In this document: one piece after another, positions 54,662 to 64,000 of the stretch
Layout: each line of letters begins with the position of its first letter
How positions within the stretch are numbered: the stretch's first letter is position 1
Origin: Drechmeria coniospora
Taxonomy: Eukaryota; Ascomycota; Sordariomycetes; Hypocreales; Ophiocordycipitaceae
Length of the DNA: 64,000 bases
Direction: 5' to 3'
NCBI RefSeq assembly: GCF_001625195.1
Contig: NC_054390.1
Location: 5,429,222 to 5,493,221, forward strand
The notes under the pieces: model-generated
Databases searched by the model: none
What the model saw: only the letters and a program-made list of their open reading frames with translations
Told to the model about the DNA's origin: nothing
Program-made: the position numbers and the translations under genes

Positions 54662-56733
54662 TCAACCTGCCGGCTCGACGACACCTTTCTTGTACCCCGG
54701 CCTCGTCTCGGCCGACGTGACATTGCCGGTGGCCTTGTTCTTCTCTCGCTTATTGATGTACGCCTGAAACTCCTTGTATCCGTTCCACAGTTGCAACTGG
54801 AGCACGAGTTTGACCACCTCGACGGTGCAGACGAGCTCGGGGCGTTGGCAACTTCGTGAGCAACTCTCCCTGCACAGCGGGATCACCTCCCTCTTGATCC
54901 AGATGATGATCAGACGCTTGAGCGGCTCCTGGCACCGCTGTGTTTGGTTGCAGTAACGAACCCCCCCATCACCATCGCCAGCTTCCATTCCCGTCAATAT
55001 CACCACCCCGTCCTCTTCGAAGCGGAAGGGGGGTTTCTGGTTCGGGCCGAGACCTGCCGCCCTCGCCCCGCTCGCCTTCGTTCGCCGTGACGCCGTGGAA
55101 GCTTTCACACCCCTCTCCCACTGCATCCGCATCACGTCGACTCTCTCCGCATCAAGGGACTCGAGGCTGGTGCTCTGCCGATTCCCGCCAGGAGCCTCCT
55201 CTTTGTCTGCCTGCACCTGCCGAACCAGCTCCGTCACGTTGATGGTCTGCGGAGTGAATTGCCGATCGCTCTCCTTGCCTGGTCGCCTTCTGACCTTGTT
55301 CTTCCCCTTTGGTGCAGCTGAATGAGGCCGGGCAGGTGGTAAAAACATTAAGTTATTCTTGTTGCCGCCGTATGAAAAGGTCGTGTTATCCGAAAAAGTC
55401 ACGTTGTGTGCTAAAGTCGAGTTGTACATGAAAGTTGAATTGCACGTAAACCAGGAGGCGTGGTCGATGCCTCTCTCTCTCGCCGGCATTATCCTGTGAG
55501 CAAAACGCTCCCTCCATTCGCATCTGTTCAACACGTCGGTCGCATGGCTCTTCCTCCATACTCGTCGCGCTTGAGTGATGGAGGAGCTCGAACTGGATTC
55601 CGGTTTGATCGGGTTCCTCCTTCGAATCCATTGCCTAAGATTCGTCCCAGGCTTCAGGCCGTACGATTCCCACAGTCGCCTGGACCAGGGCGTGACGTCG
55701 TACTGAGGGACTCTCCAGTAGAAAACGCAGCTGGTGTAGATAAACCATAAGGTGACTGGGTTGAACATGTACTGGTTGACGAGCTATCATATTTCACCAG
55801 CTCAGTCACCAATCGATACGACGGCGCAAGAAGACGAAAAATCCCCTACCTGATGAGCCTTATCGACCTTCTGGAGCCCGTCATAGATGAGGTGGCGCCC
55901 GAGACTCGTCGTTGCAAACTTGTGCGCTTCGCTCTCCAGCGCATCGGTGAAGTTTCTCACTTGCTGCGCATACTAGTCATCGGGATGGTCATCATCGTCA
56001 GCGTTTTCGTTCCTAGATCTGACCTTTTCGCTCCTTTCCTTCGATTCCCCCTTTTTACCACTCACTTTCATGTAGCAATAAGCGCATTTCGTCTGCGCTG
56101 GTAACGCCCGTAGGTATTCCAGTTCCTCCGCGAACATCTGCAGCAACGACGCCCAAGTGGAAAGGACACGGGTCACAATCTTTTATCCGTTAATGCCTTT
56201 CTCTCTTTATCCGATAAATCCATATCCTCTTTTCCTTTTGCGGCTGGGTGTTTTACCTGGACCTCCTGCGTAATCGCGCACATACTTGCTCCCGTAACCC
56301 CAAGTTCCACTCCAGGGCATTCTCTCATTCTGGCCAAGTCTCGCTGGGTGTTTTCAAGCATCCAGCCCATACCGTACAAAATTATGCAGAAATCTTTGTC
56401 ATTGATCGGTGCCGCCTTTTTCGTTTTCCAGTACATCCTTGGGATGGGAGCCTCGATCCGCTTTCGTCCTGAGAACCCGTTGTCGGGATAGCTGTCACTG
56501 TAAACTTCTGAATCACGATCGATCCCACCCCAACTGTTGTCCTTTTTTTTGTGCGGTTTAGATCCGACAACTTTTCTACCCTTAGTCTCATCCTTCGAGA
56601 TATCTGTCGAGCTGGAAATCTCATAGTTGCCCGGTGATCCGCGCCGATGACGGCTTAGGGAGTCGGCATCTGGCTGCGAGAAAGATGCAGCCAGGCTAAG
56701 GGTGAGTAAAATTAGAAATTCAATAGACCGCAT
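54662..56733 (-). CDS. unrecognised secretory-pathway protein with N-glycosylation sequon array
   Basis: I do not recognise this gene. My model joins four exons on the minus strand: 56733-56257, 56179-56066, 55963-55850 and 55783-54662, giving 608 residues. All introns are phase 0 with GT..AG ends; the first has a TTAAC branch-like site. A clear signal peptide (MRSIEFLILLTLSLAASFS) is followed by a SRHRRG basic site, possibly a Kex2-type cleavage point. Then come a charged region, a Cys-containing segment (ALPAQTKCAYCYMK), a hydrophobic stretch near residue 245-260 (VTLWFIYTSCVFYW) and four N-glycosylation sequons spaced exactly six residues apart (Asn 350, 356, 362, 368). The tail has more Cys and an amphipathic helix. 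It diverges from another unrecognised gene sharing an RHRRG site. Exon boundaries are hand-derived. Confidence 0.6.
55384..55447 (-). repeat. diverged 18-bp tandem repeat encoding N-x-T/S hexapeptides
   Basis: Within the last exon of the unrecognised gene, four 18-bp units read CNSTFM, YNSTLA, HNVTFS and DNTTFS. Nucleotide identity between units is partial, but each keeps Asn-x-Ser/Thr followed by Phe or Leu. The register is exact with no insertions. Confidence 0.75.
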
Positions 56734-56860
56734 AATTGCTTATGACGGGGAACAATCGTGTTTCACTCCTATTCTAAATGGGCCGCTGGAGAGGAGGGGA
56801 GGTGGTGGCACGACCATAACACTTTTAAGGAGTACAGTGAGTATCTATCACGCCAGACCA

Positions 56861-56877
56861 CCCCCCCCCCCCCCCCC
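56861..56877. repeat. C17 homopolymer
   Basis: Seventeen consecutive C residues, about 130 bp upstream of the start of the minus-strand gene, where they would read as a G run. Confidence 0.9.
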
Positions 56878-57071
56878 AACAAAAACAAACAGAAGATCGC
56901 TTCTCGCCAAGTATACGCGGTAGATCATGTTAAAATTCTAACTGTCATTATTTCTTTTGTACATATAAACATAAAAACGGAGTTGAGGCCATTTGTACCA
57001 TGATCGTAAGCAACGCAAGCCAACTAACGCAACATAACCCAGTTGGGAGCATACCAATAGCAATGAACAGA

Positions 57072-57168
57072 GAAAAAGAACAAGCGGGGAAAAGTGCAGC
57101 AGGAAACCCAGGGTTCTTTCATGCACAATGTAATTTTCTGAGGCACTTTTGCCCGCCTGTTCTTTCTC
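57072..57168. repeat. inverted repeat, 26-bp arms
   Basis: Arm 57072-57097 and arm 57143-57168 are complementary at about 23 of 26 positions (core AAAGAAC and AAAAGTGC), separated by 45 bp. It could form a hairpin or be a decayed short transposon. No target duplication is obvious at the ends. Confidence 0.7.
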
Positions 57169-57657
57169 GTACGCTTGGCTGACCGCAAGGCCTGTGGTTG
57201 CCGAAACTGTGGTATCACACGACCCTGCAAGATGGAAACAGAGCTCTAGGCTGCATTGTTTACACGAGAAACTCATAAACTGACGCGTCATGGCAAACAA
57301 ATGCAAACAAATGCTTAATTTTGAAAGAAAAAAAATTATAGTTTAGGCGTGGTTGTGAGGACATTACGAGATGTTCGCGTCATATATCACTCACAGTTCA
57401 AATAACCTTGACAGACAGCTAAAGACAATCTATGGAGTACTTTTATCAGAATAAATAATATATCACGAACAAATAAATAAATAATTTTATGGCTGGTATG
57501 GGCATCCAATCTTGTAAACCACACGATTTCTTACATCGGCCGTGCAGCCCGCAGCGCATCTCTATACTATTCATCCCCTTCATACTCTTCATTCATTGAT
57601 TTCATTTCGTTCCCTGGGTCCTGAAGACACCGATTTGGGCTTCTACTCGTAGCCACC

Positions 57658-58802
57658 ATGGAATTTATTTTCTTCTTGGTCACTGCTCTGTTCATCGCTA
57701 CTATCTGCGTAGTTACTACATTGCGTACGGAGCAATACTTTCCGCCTGAACCGGTAGGCCAAAAGGCTTCCTACCGGAAATACAAGGGAAAGATCAGTTT
57801 TCGCATGCAGGGCAACACAAACAACTCTATGAATGCGTATGTACCTGGCAAGTTGGGCAATGGAAACTCAACGCGGCATCGTCGAGGCAGAAGAAGCACA
57901 ACATTCCTGACTACCAACATCTCTGATGATGATGAAATCCCATCCACGTCATTACCCCTCCTGTTCGATCATCCGGAAGAGAAATGGCAGATGCATAGCG
58001 AAATCTCAAATACTTTAATCGGTAGTATCGTAAAAGCTCATGCGAAGATCAGCGATGTCTTGGCAAAGCCGTGTCCAGCCTGGGAGAACTCATCAGTAAG
58101 TGCGCTAACATCTATGCTACACTTTGTGCCTACACATGCTATATCAACCGCCGATTCGGTCGTTATTCATTGACAACCTGATGCACCAACCACTGCAACT
58201 ACACCATGCTCACGATGCGCTTGTTTCTGATACCCTTTGTCCAGAAGAGATGGGAGAAACTGCAGCAAGAGTTCACGTCGAATCAGGGCGCCGATGTCCT
58301 AAGAACCGAGTATCTCGAGGTGAAATCTCTTGATTCTATGATGATAGGCAGTATCATCTCGGGGCTAGAAGCAAAACCGCTGACAAATACAAAGGCACAC
58401 AAGGCCATGCACGATGCTGCAGAGGCATTACGATCCCATTGCTCCGTTTTGAAGAGCTGGAACGAAGCTGTCTACACTGAGGTCCTCAGCACACTTGTCA
58501 GCACCGTTGTATGAAACCTCCCCGATCCTGCTGCCTTGCTTTCTCCCTTTTCGAAGCACTTCTGATACATACACCAGTTTCTTGCTGGCGTCATCATGGA
58601 CACAAGCGGCGAAGAGGCGCCGGAGTACCTGAATGATATTCCGTGGAAGACGGTGCGCAAGATGTATGAGGTCGGGAATATGGGGACGCGCGGAGCTTAC
58701 ATAAAATGGAACGAGGATGAAACAGCAAGTCAATCTTGCGGGTGTCCTGCAGCGGAAGCAGAGTCCGTGCAAGACCTGAGAACTCGAGGCGAGGTATCAT
58801 GA
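57658..58802 (+). CDS. unrecognised membrane-anchored or secreted protein
   Basis: I do not recognise this gene. The ATG at 57658 has a strong context (GCCACCATGG). My model uses exons 57658-58095, 58245-58508 and 58578-58802, all phase 0, giving 308 residues. The N-terminus is a hydrophobic signal or anchor (FIFFLVTALFIATICVVTTL). Then come sequons (NNS, NST, NSS), a basic STRHRRGRR site followed by an acidic Ser/Thr stretch, helical segments, two Cys in the middle and a Cys-x-Cys near the end. The layout of leader, RHRRG site and Asp/Glu-Ser-rich stretch resembles the start of the divergent neighbour, so the two could be distant paralogues or co-regulated partners; this is inference. The last exon might instead splice onward at GAG/GTATCA near 58793, so the C-terminus is uncertain. 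Confidence 0.5.
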
Positions 58803-59222
58803 TAGGACAATTATGAAGGAAGGGGTGGCAATCAAGCCGGACGCCCGGCGGGCGTTCGTTCAGGTTAGTGCACGAGAAATCGTAATTGAAACAATTTCCA
58901 AATGCATTCGACTCGATTCAAACCAGATACACGGCTTCCCAGCAACATTTGGTATTCTCTTCTCGTCTTCACCTCCTTCGCCGTTCGTTTGTTGCTGTAT
59001 CTGCACGTTCCTTCCATTCGCAGCCAAAATACCTCGTCTCCTCTCGCCAAACATGACAGGCTCATACACACAAATAGGTATATTTAGCAGTTCGAAGTAG
59101 AAGATGCATGCTTTCAAACAATAGTACACTGAATTTTACCACGTTGCGCCCGACTCCGGCCAGACAACGTCAAATGGGCGCACCAGGGAAGGGGGGTGGG
59201 GAGGGGTTGTTGCAATGCATTG
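58803..59222. other. convergent intergenic region
   Basis: About 420 bp between the unrecognised plus-strand gene and the stop of SWC3. A 95-codon plus-strand frame here may be 3' untranslated or an extra exon of the upstream gene; it shows no domain. Confidence 0.45.
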
Positions 59223-61604
59223 TTAAATCGCTTCTGCCTGCTTCTCCACCACGGCTTGGATGAGACGCTCATATTGGGACTGGCTTTCTTGCTCTGGGTC
59301 GAGGAATTTCATCATATCAGTCGGCTGTGGTGCTTTTCTGATGGAAGTCGTCGACCAGAGAACCCCCAGCTTTCCCGACTGACTTCTCTCGCTTTCCGAC
59401 TCGGGCTTTGGGGTGGGGGTATCATTCTTCGACTCCTCTCCCGCGGATGGCGGCTGGTCCCCGCCACCTTGCTCGCTCCTCGGAAGCCGCATCGCCAACA
59501 GGACATACTCGGCCCGTGTCATGTTATCCATGATGTCGTCCATGTACCAACGCACTTCATCCTGCGGAGCCACGACCCTTGCCAGGTTTTCGAGATGCCG
59601 GCCGCTATTGGACTGAAGTCGAATGGTAACTGGCTGGTAGTAATCCAACGCTGGGTCTCCGCCATAGTCAGAGGTGCTGCCCTTGCGCACGATCAAGAAC
59701 GAAGCGACAACTTGCTGTCCAGTCTGCGTCGGCAGAAATTCCAACACACTGTACTTGGGGAACAGATACCGATCTCCGGTGCCAAAATCGAAAATGACTG
59801 CCGATATGTCGGGCCGAGAGACGGGTGGAGCAGCTTTGGAGCGAAGCGGCTGCGGAGTTGGCTGTGCCATGGCGGGAGCACCAGCGGCCTTCACCTGACC
59901 ATTAGGCAGCCCATTGGGCACCTGCGGCCTCGCTTGGGCTGGAGGAATCGAAGCCTTCGGGACAATCTTCGCATCCCGGTGCAGTCGATCGAGAATATCT
60001 TTCAGGTCTTGCGCATCAGTAGGACCCGGTCGTCCATCGGCGACGCGCCGAATCATGTCTTTCGTCCTCTGGTCCTCCAGTGCCGTTTTTACGACAAGAA
60101 CGACGAGGGGGTCGCTTCTTGGAGGAGGGCGCAACTCGCTCGACTTCTGGTGCGGATTAGAGGCCAGGACGATGTCAAGAATCGTCCGAACCTCATCAGC
60201 AAAATACTTCACCGTCCGACCATCGACCAGCAGCCTATCTGCCGACGGTCCTTGCTGTCCACCCTTCTGCTTGTACTCGGCGTTGAGCTGATCAATGATC
60301 CTCTGAAACTGCGCCAGCTCCCCTTCTCTCGCCTGCCCAACGGCCACTCGCTTCATCAAGTCACGCAGTGCTGGATCACCAGAGGCTTTCTGGGCCAAGA
60401 GGGCTATGACAGGATCGTTCACGGCGGGTTTTGCCACCGGCGCTGCCGGTTTTGCCACCGAAGGAGACGGAGCTGCACCAACCGGTCCGGGAGGTCGGTC
60501 TGTAGCGTGAACCGGAGGTGTGCTGCTTGGCGGGGGGGTAGCGACTTGTATTTGGGGCGGGTTTGGCAAAGGCTGGTTCGCTGCGGCCAGCGGAGGAGCT
60601 GCTCTTGGTAGGGAGGAACTTGCCGGAGAGGCCCGGGGAGTCATTCCAGGGTTCGCAGATGGAGCCGCATTGTGCATTGCAGGAGCAGAGTGGACGAGTT
60701 CAGTCCCGGACACGGGTTGGTGCGGTATTTGCGGCGCAGGTGCAGGCGGAGGCGCAGGCGATGGCGACGGCTGGAGTTGTCGGGTCGTCAGACTCGGTGA
60801 TGGGACAAATACAGGTGACTTTGCCGCAATCATCGGCATGGGCGTTATGGGCGTTGGTGTAGATGGAGGGGGGGGCATGTAGCCGTTGGGAGGGCCGTAT
60901 TGGAGGACTGGCCGTACTTTTGCGGGCTGTTTCTTCGCCTGCAATTGCGGATGCTGTTTCTTCGTGCCTGGTGTCTGCTGTTGCTTGCTGGCCGTTGGCG
61001 TCGGTTGCTGCTGCTGCTTCCCAGCGGCTGGTGTCTGCCGCTCAGGTAGCTTCGATGTCTTGACAGCGTACATTGTGGCCTCGACTATGTGCGGCTCGAT
61101 GGTGATGGTGACGGCGCCGACCTTCATCATGCTGTCCTTTGGTGGATTCTTGGGATCCTCGTGCAGGACGCCCTTTCGCTTGTACGGCTTGGTCCAGTAT
61201 TTCTCGAACAGCCCTTCATTGATCCACCTATGACGGGATCGGGACAGCGACTCGGCGAGAACACCACTGGCAGACATGCGTCATCAGCGCTGGCCTGTTT
61301 TGATGCACCTCATGGGAAGAGGAAGGGGGGGGGGGGGGTTGGTCGCGACATGCCTCTCCGTTACCGACTGAAATTCTTTGGAGGACAAGCTTCCCGGCTG
61401 CGGGTCCTCGACAGTGGGCAAAGGCTTCCCGACCTGTATGGAAGTGGGAAGCGGCGGCGGCAGTGAAGGTTCCGGTGTGGGCTCGCGTACTGGCTCGGGC
61501 GGCGGCGCAGGGGTTGACGATTGCTCTCGCAGCGAAGTACGACGTTTGGCAGCGAGCTCCATTCGTGCCGCTGCCCGGGGGGGAAGTTTCCTCTTCTTTT
61601 CCAT
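59223..61604 (-). CDS. SWC3: SWR1 chromatin-remodelling complex subunit 3
   Basis: Predicted 764-residue nuclear protein. Family role: non-catalytic subunit of SWR1, which exchanges H2A for H2A.Z in nucleosomes. Exon 1 is 61604-61354 and exon 2 is 61266-59223. The join, GAG-AG/T-GGT, restores TESGVLAESLSRSRHRW, and the intron starts with GC (GCATGT), so it is a GC-AG intron; a GT donor nearby would break the frame. The N-terminus (MEKKRKLPPRAAARME) and the block WINEGLFEKYWTKPYKRKGV are characteristic of fungal Swc3. The middle is a long Pro/Ala/Gln-rich disordered region. The C-terminal half has helices with LMKRVAVGQA and MIRRVADGRPGP repeats and the segment YSVLEFLPTQTGQQVVASFLIV. The frame stays open upstream of 61604 but without an ATG. 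Confidence 0.9.
61325..61338. repeat. G14 homopolymer inside the SWC3 intron
   Basis: Fourteen G on the plus strand, hence C in the transcript, just downstream of the GC donor of the 87-nt intron. The position parallels the C18 run in NBS1 intron 3. Confidence 0.9.
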
Positions 61605-62607
61605 CTTACGTGCTTCGGCTTCCTCGACGGAGGTGGTGGAATTCGATGAGAGGCCGGCTAGGATGAGCAAGTCATACTGGTGTTCTGCGGAGAAGACCGA
61701 GGGCCCAATCGGTGGGTTCGATGCTGCTGAAGGCTGGTGCAGGGAGCTCGGGTGTTGGATGGTAGCGGTAGCGGTGGTAGAGGAGGTTATACGGGAAGCG
61801 AATAGAAAGGCAATGAGTGAGGAAGGTTAGGTGAGGTGTAGTTGATTGACATGCGAAAGGTTAGCAATGCGTGGGTGTGAGAGTTCTGAGGTCGAGGTTG
61901 GTGCTGTATGCGGCGTATGATTGGTCCTGTGCACGAGGCGGAGTCGTCGCCGACAACTGGAGACAATCCGAATGGCGAGACAACAGCAGGAAATAGGAAA
62001 AGTACGATAAATGAGAAAGAAATTGGCAAGATAATTATTGGCTCATATATGAGGGTAAAGGAAGGCGTGTCAACTGTTCCTTGCGTCAAGAAATAGTACT
62101 ACTTTCAGGTCGTAGTCGGTTGAGTGCATCTGGATCTCGTCTTGTATTAACACAAGGCGGCTGATATTGCTCAAGCCAGCACGTTATTGGTACTGGTGTT
62201 CATTATTACTGGTGTCATGGCTGGTCTGCTGTGGCAATCCAGGCAGCTACCTAGTACCTTTGTACTAGCAATCAAGTGCTAAGGTACTAAAGTACTCCGT
62301 GCTCCGCACTAATAATACCCTTAGTAGGCACCCGTTGCGTGCCTGTGGAGCCCCGTCTCAGGAACCGACGCTTGAAGGGACTTGTCCTCGCCTGGCCAAG
62401 AGTGACATGTCGGTGCCGCAGTAATTAAACAGCAGCTCGAATATGTACCCTGTCCCCTCCCTCCTCAGACCAACCCAAGGTCGGCTGTACCTCTCGAGCA
62501 AGCTTCCGCTTGCCAACCTACCCGCTGCCCTTTTTCGTATACACTTGATAGACACGAGCTTTTGATAGACTTGATTGTCATCGTTGTCTCGAACTCGGGT
62601 CCCAAAT
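61605..62607. promoter_or_regulatory. divergent promoter region between SWC3 and the ABHD12-like gene
   Basis: About 1 kb between two start codons. GTAC-type words (TACTAAAGTACTCCGTGCTCC) occur near 62285-62305. No supported gene lies between. Confidence 0.5.
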
Positions 62608-64000
62608 ATGGCATTCCTTCCGCAGCAGCTGCTGTGGATTTCCGTTGGACTCGTCACCGCCCCCTTTGCCTTCTACAGCGTTTTCCTTGGCTTGCTGGCG
62701 ACACCCTTTGGTCAAAGACAGTACGTATGGCGAGCGGTGCGCCCATGGTCTGGTGTACCTGGCCGTTGACAGAGTCGGGAACGGTAGTGCACTCTACGCT
62801 CACAAGATCAACACTCTGCTGTGGTCAGACGTGAATCATCCCGAGGCATGGGGTTTCGCGAGTAGGTTGAAAGAACCGGTTTTCATCCTTTGTCAACGAC
62901 TCTGATGGAATATGGCAGCCAACCAAGTCACGCCGTTCAACCTAAATACGCCTGACGGGGAAAGACTCTACAGCTGGCACATCTTGCCACTGCCCCTGTA
63001 CCTGAGGAATGAGGCAGCACTCGCAACCCAGCTCACAGGACCCTCCTCTACGTTCACCGACACGGAGTCATTCAAGCTGTTGAAGGAAGACCCCGAGGCT
63101 AGATTGGTTCTTTACTGTATGCCAGGACACACGCCTTACCGGACGTGTTCTTCAAGCTGACAAACATCTGATAGTTCACGGGGTACGCCACATGATCCAG
63201 AACCCTTCCTCAACTGGACGATGGCAATGTCACCATTCACTGCTTACGTCTATTTTCGGGAGGGGCAGAATGCAGGTCATATCGCGCAAGCCTATAGGCC
63301 CTACATATATCACGCATTGACCGACACGTCATCCTACCATGTCGTGGCAATCGACTATCGAGGCTTTGGCCACTCGACCGGCGTCCCGAGTGAGGAGGGA
63401 CTATTAACGGACGCATCGACGCTTGTTGAGTGGGCCGTGAAAGTGGCCGGTATCCCATCAAGTCGTATTGTGCTCCTTGGGCACAGCCTTGGCACCGCCG
63501 TCGTCAGCGGTGTCGCCGAGAGGTATGCTCTCAAGGGGGTCGAGTTTGCCGGCATCGTCCTCGTCGCGGGCTTCGGCGATCTCGTGTCCATGCTAACCGG
63601 ATACCGCATCGGCGGAATCATCCCTATTCTGGGACCGTTTGCGTCATCGTCGACCTTTCTGCGCATACTCGACAGCCTCGTCACGGACAAGTGGCATTCA
63701 GCGAATCGGCTTGCCAACCTTGTGCGACACACAAAAAATAGACTGCGCCTCAACCTTGTTCATGCCAGAGATGACCGAGATATTCCGTGGACCGAGGACA
63801 ACAAGCTTTTTCGAGCTGCGACGAATGAAACAGCGGGTACGGGTACGCTAGATGACGGCGAATTTGCCGCATGGAAAGAGCAGAGAACCGTCCACAAGGG
63901 CGCCGGTGCATTCGTCACGACGTGGCAGTCAGAGCGAGGTATAATTATTCGACAAGAATTATGCGCGCATGGAGGTGGGCATCTACTCTGGTGGCATCTC
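62608..64000 (+). CDS. ABHD12-like serine hydrolase, 3' end beyond window
   Basis: Partial gene for an alpha/beta-hydrolase of the ABHD12 (lysophospholipase/monoacylglycerol lipase) type; 375 codons fall in the window. Exons 62608-62720, 62788-62861, 62919-63116, 63175-63182 and 63269-64000 or later. The N-terminus is a membrane anchor (LLWISVGLVTAPFAFYSVFLGLL). Family blocks follow: LYAHKINTLLW, NQVTPFNLNTPDGERLYSWHILPL, oxyanion HGNAGHIAQ, DYRGFGHSTG, nucleophile GHSLG, and the acid region NLVHARDDREIPW. The HGN motif needs the 8-nt fourth exon, TTCACGGG, between two GT..AG introns; without it the frame and motif are lost. The catalytic His is probably in CAHGGGHLLWW at the edge. Family role: hydrolysis of lysophosphatidylserine or monoacylglycerols at ER membranes. 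Confidence 0.9.

Larger units (their letters stand above)
56734..57657. promoter_or_regulatory. divergent, relatively AT-rich promoter region between two unrecognised genes
   Basis: The 924-bp interval contains a C17 run at 56861-56877 and an inverted repeat with 26-bp arms at 57072-57097 and 57143-57168. AT-rich DNA with repeated AAATAAAT words lies at about 57440-57490. It is richer in A and T than most of the window and has few GTAC words. Confidence 0.5.

Noticed and set aside
57000..57306. Two small frames on opposite strands sharing a KEQAGKSA peptide
   Set aside because: The shared peptide is explained by the inverted repeat at 57072-57168, not by homologous genes.

Overview
The window looks like nuclear DNA of a filamentous ascomycete, most likely a Sordariomycete and probably Hypocreales. 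Genes are well separated and lie on both strands. Introns are short (about 45 to 115 bp) with GT..AG ends and CTAAC-like branch points. The protein families are fungal (ERG9 squalene synthase, RCF1, RTC5, SWC3, GPI14, a nibrin homologue). Codon third positions are GC-rich, which creates long but meaningless antisense reading frames. Species cannot be named from the sequence alone.

Layout. 1-53: probable N-terminus of a secreted protein leaving the left edge. 4685-5698: GPR1/FUN34/YaaH acetate-type transporter. 7722-9191: monocarboxylate-type MFS transporter. 10717-13313: NBS1 (nibrin). 13905-16124: coiled-coil protein with three FFYA motifs. 19208-20152: cytochrome b5-domain protein. 20892-22628: DnaJ/X-domain co-chaperone. 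24142-25702: ERG9. 26370-27836: subtilisin-like protease. 34577-36479: F-box-like protein. 37012-38454: GPI14. 39701-40650: translin/TRAX-family protein. 41724-43370: alpha/beta-hydrolase-fold protein. 44189-44896: Ada-type methyl-phosphotriester DNA repair protein. 45807-46649: CCC1/VIT iron transporter. 46984-49725: ZZ/EF-hand protein. 50625-51467: RCF1. 51653-53538: RTC5. 54662-56733 and 57658-58802: two divergent genes I do not recognise. 59223-61604: SWC3. 62608 to the right edge: ABHD12-like hydrolase, truncated.

The genes are a mix of housekeeping functions: sterol and GPI synthesis, respiratory supercomplex assembly, chromatin remodelling, DNA double-strand-break and alkylation repair, iron storage and protein folding. 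I see no secondary-metabolite backbone enzyme, CRISPR array, rRNA or convincing tRNA. Between genes there are dense clusters of GTAC-rich words (TACGGAGTA, its complement TACTCCGTA, and ACTTGTAC), many microsatellites and poly-C/poly-G runs. There is also one clear short Tc1/mariner-like inverted-repeat element at 18893-19003.

The most unusual content is (a) the two unrecognised divergent genes at 54.6-58.8 kb, one carrying a four-unit array of N-glycosylation sequons and sharing a promoter region with a 26-bp-arm hairpin, (b) the inverted-repeat element, (c) an 8-nt microexon that completes the oxyanion motif of the right-edge hydrolase, and (d) the triple FFYA motif protein. All gene models were derived by hand from splice signals, reading phase and family motifs, with no transcript support.
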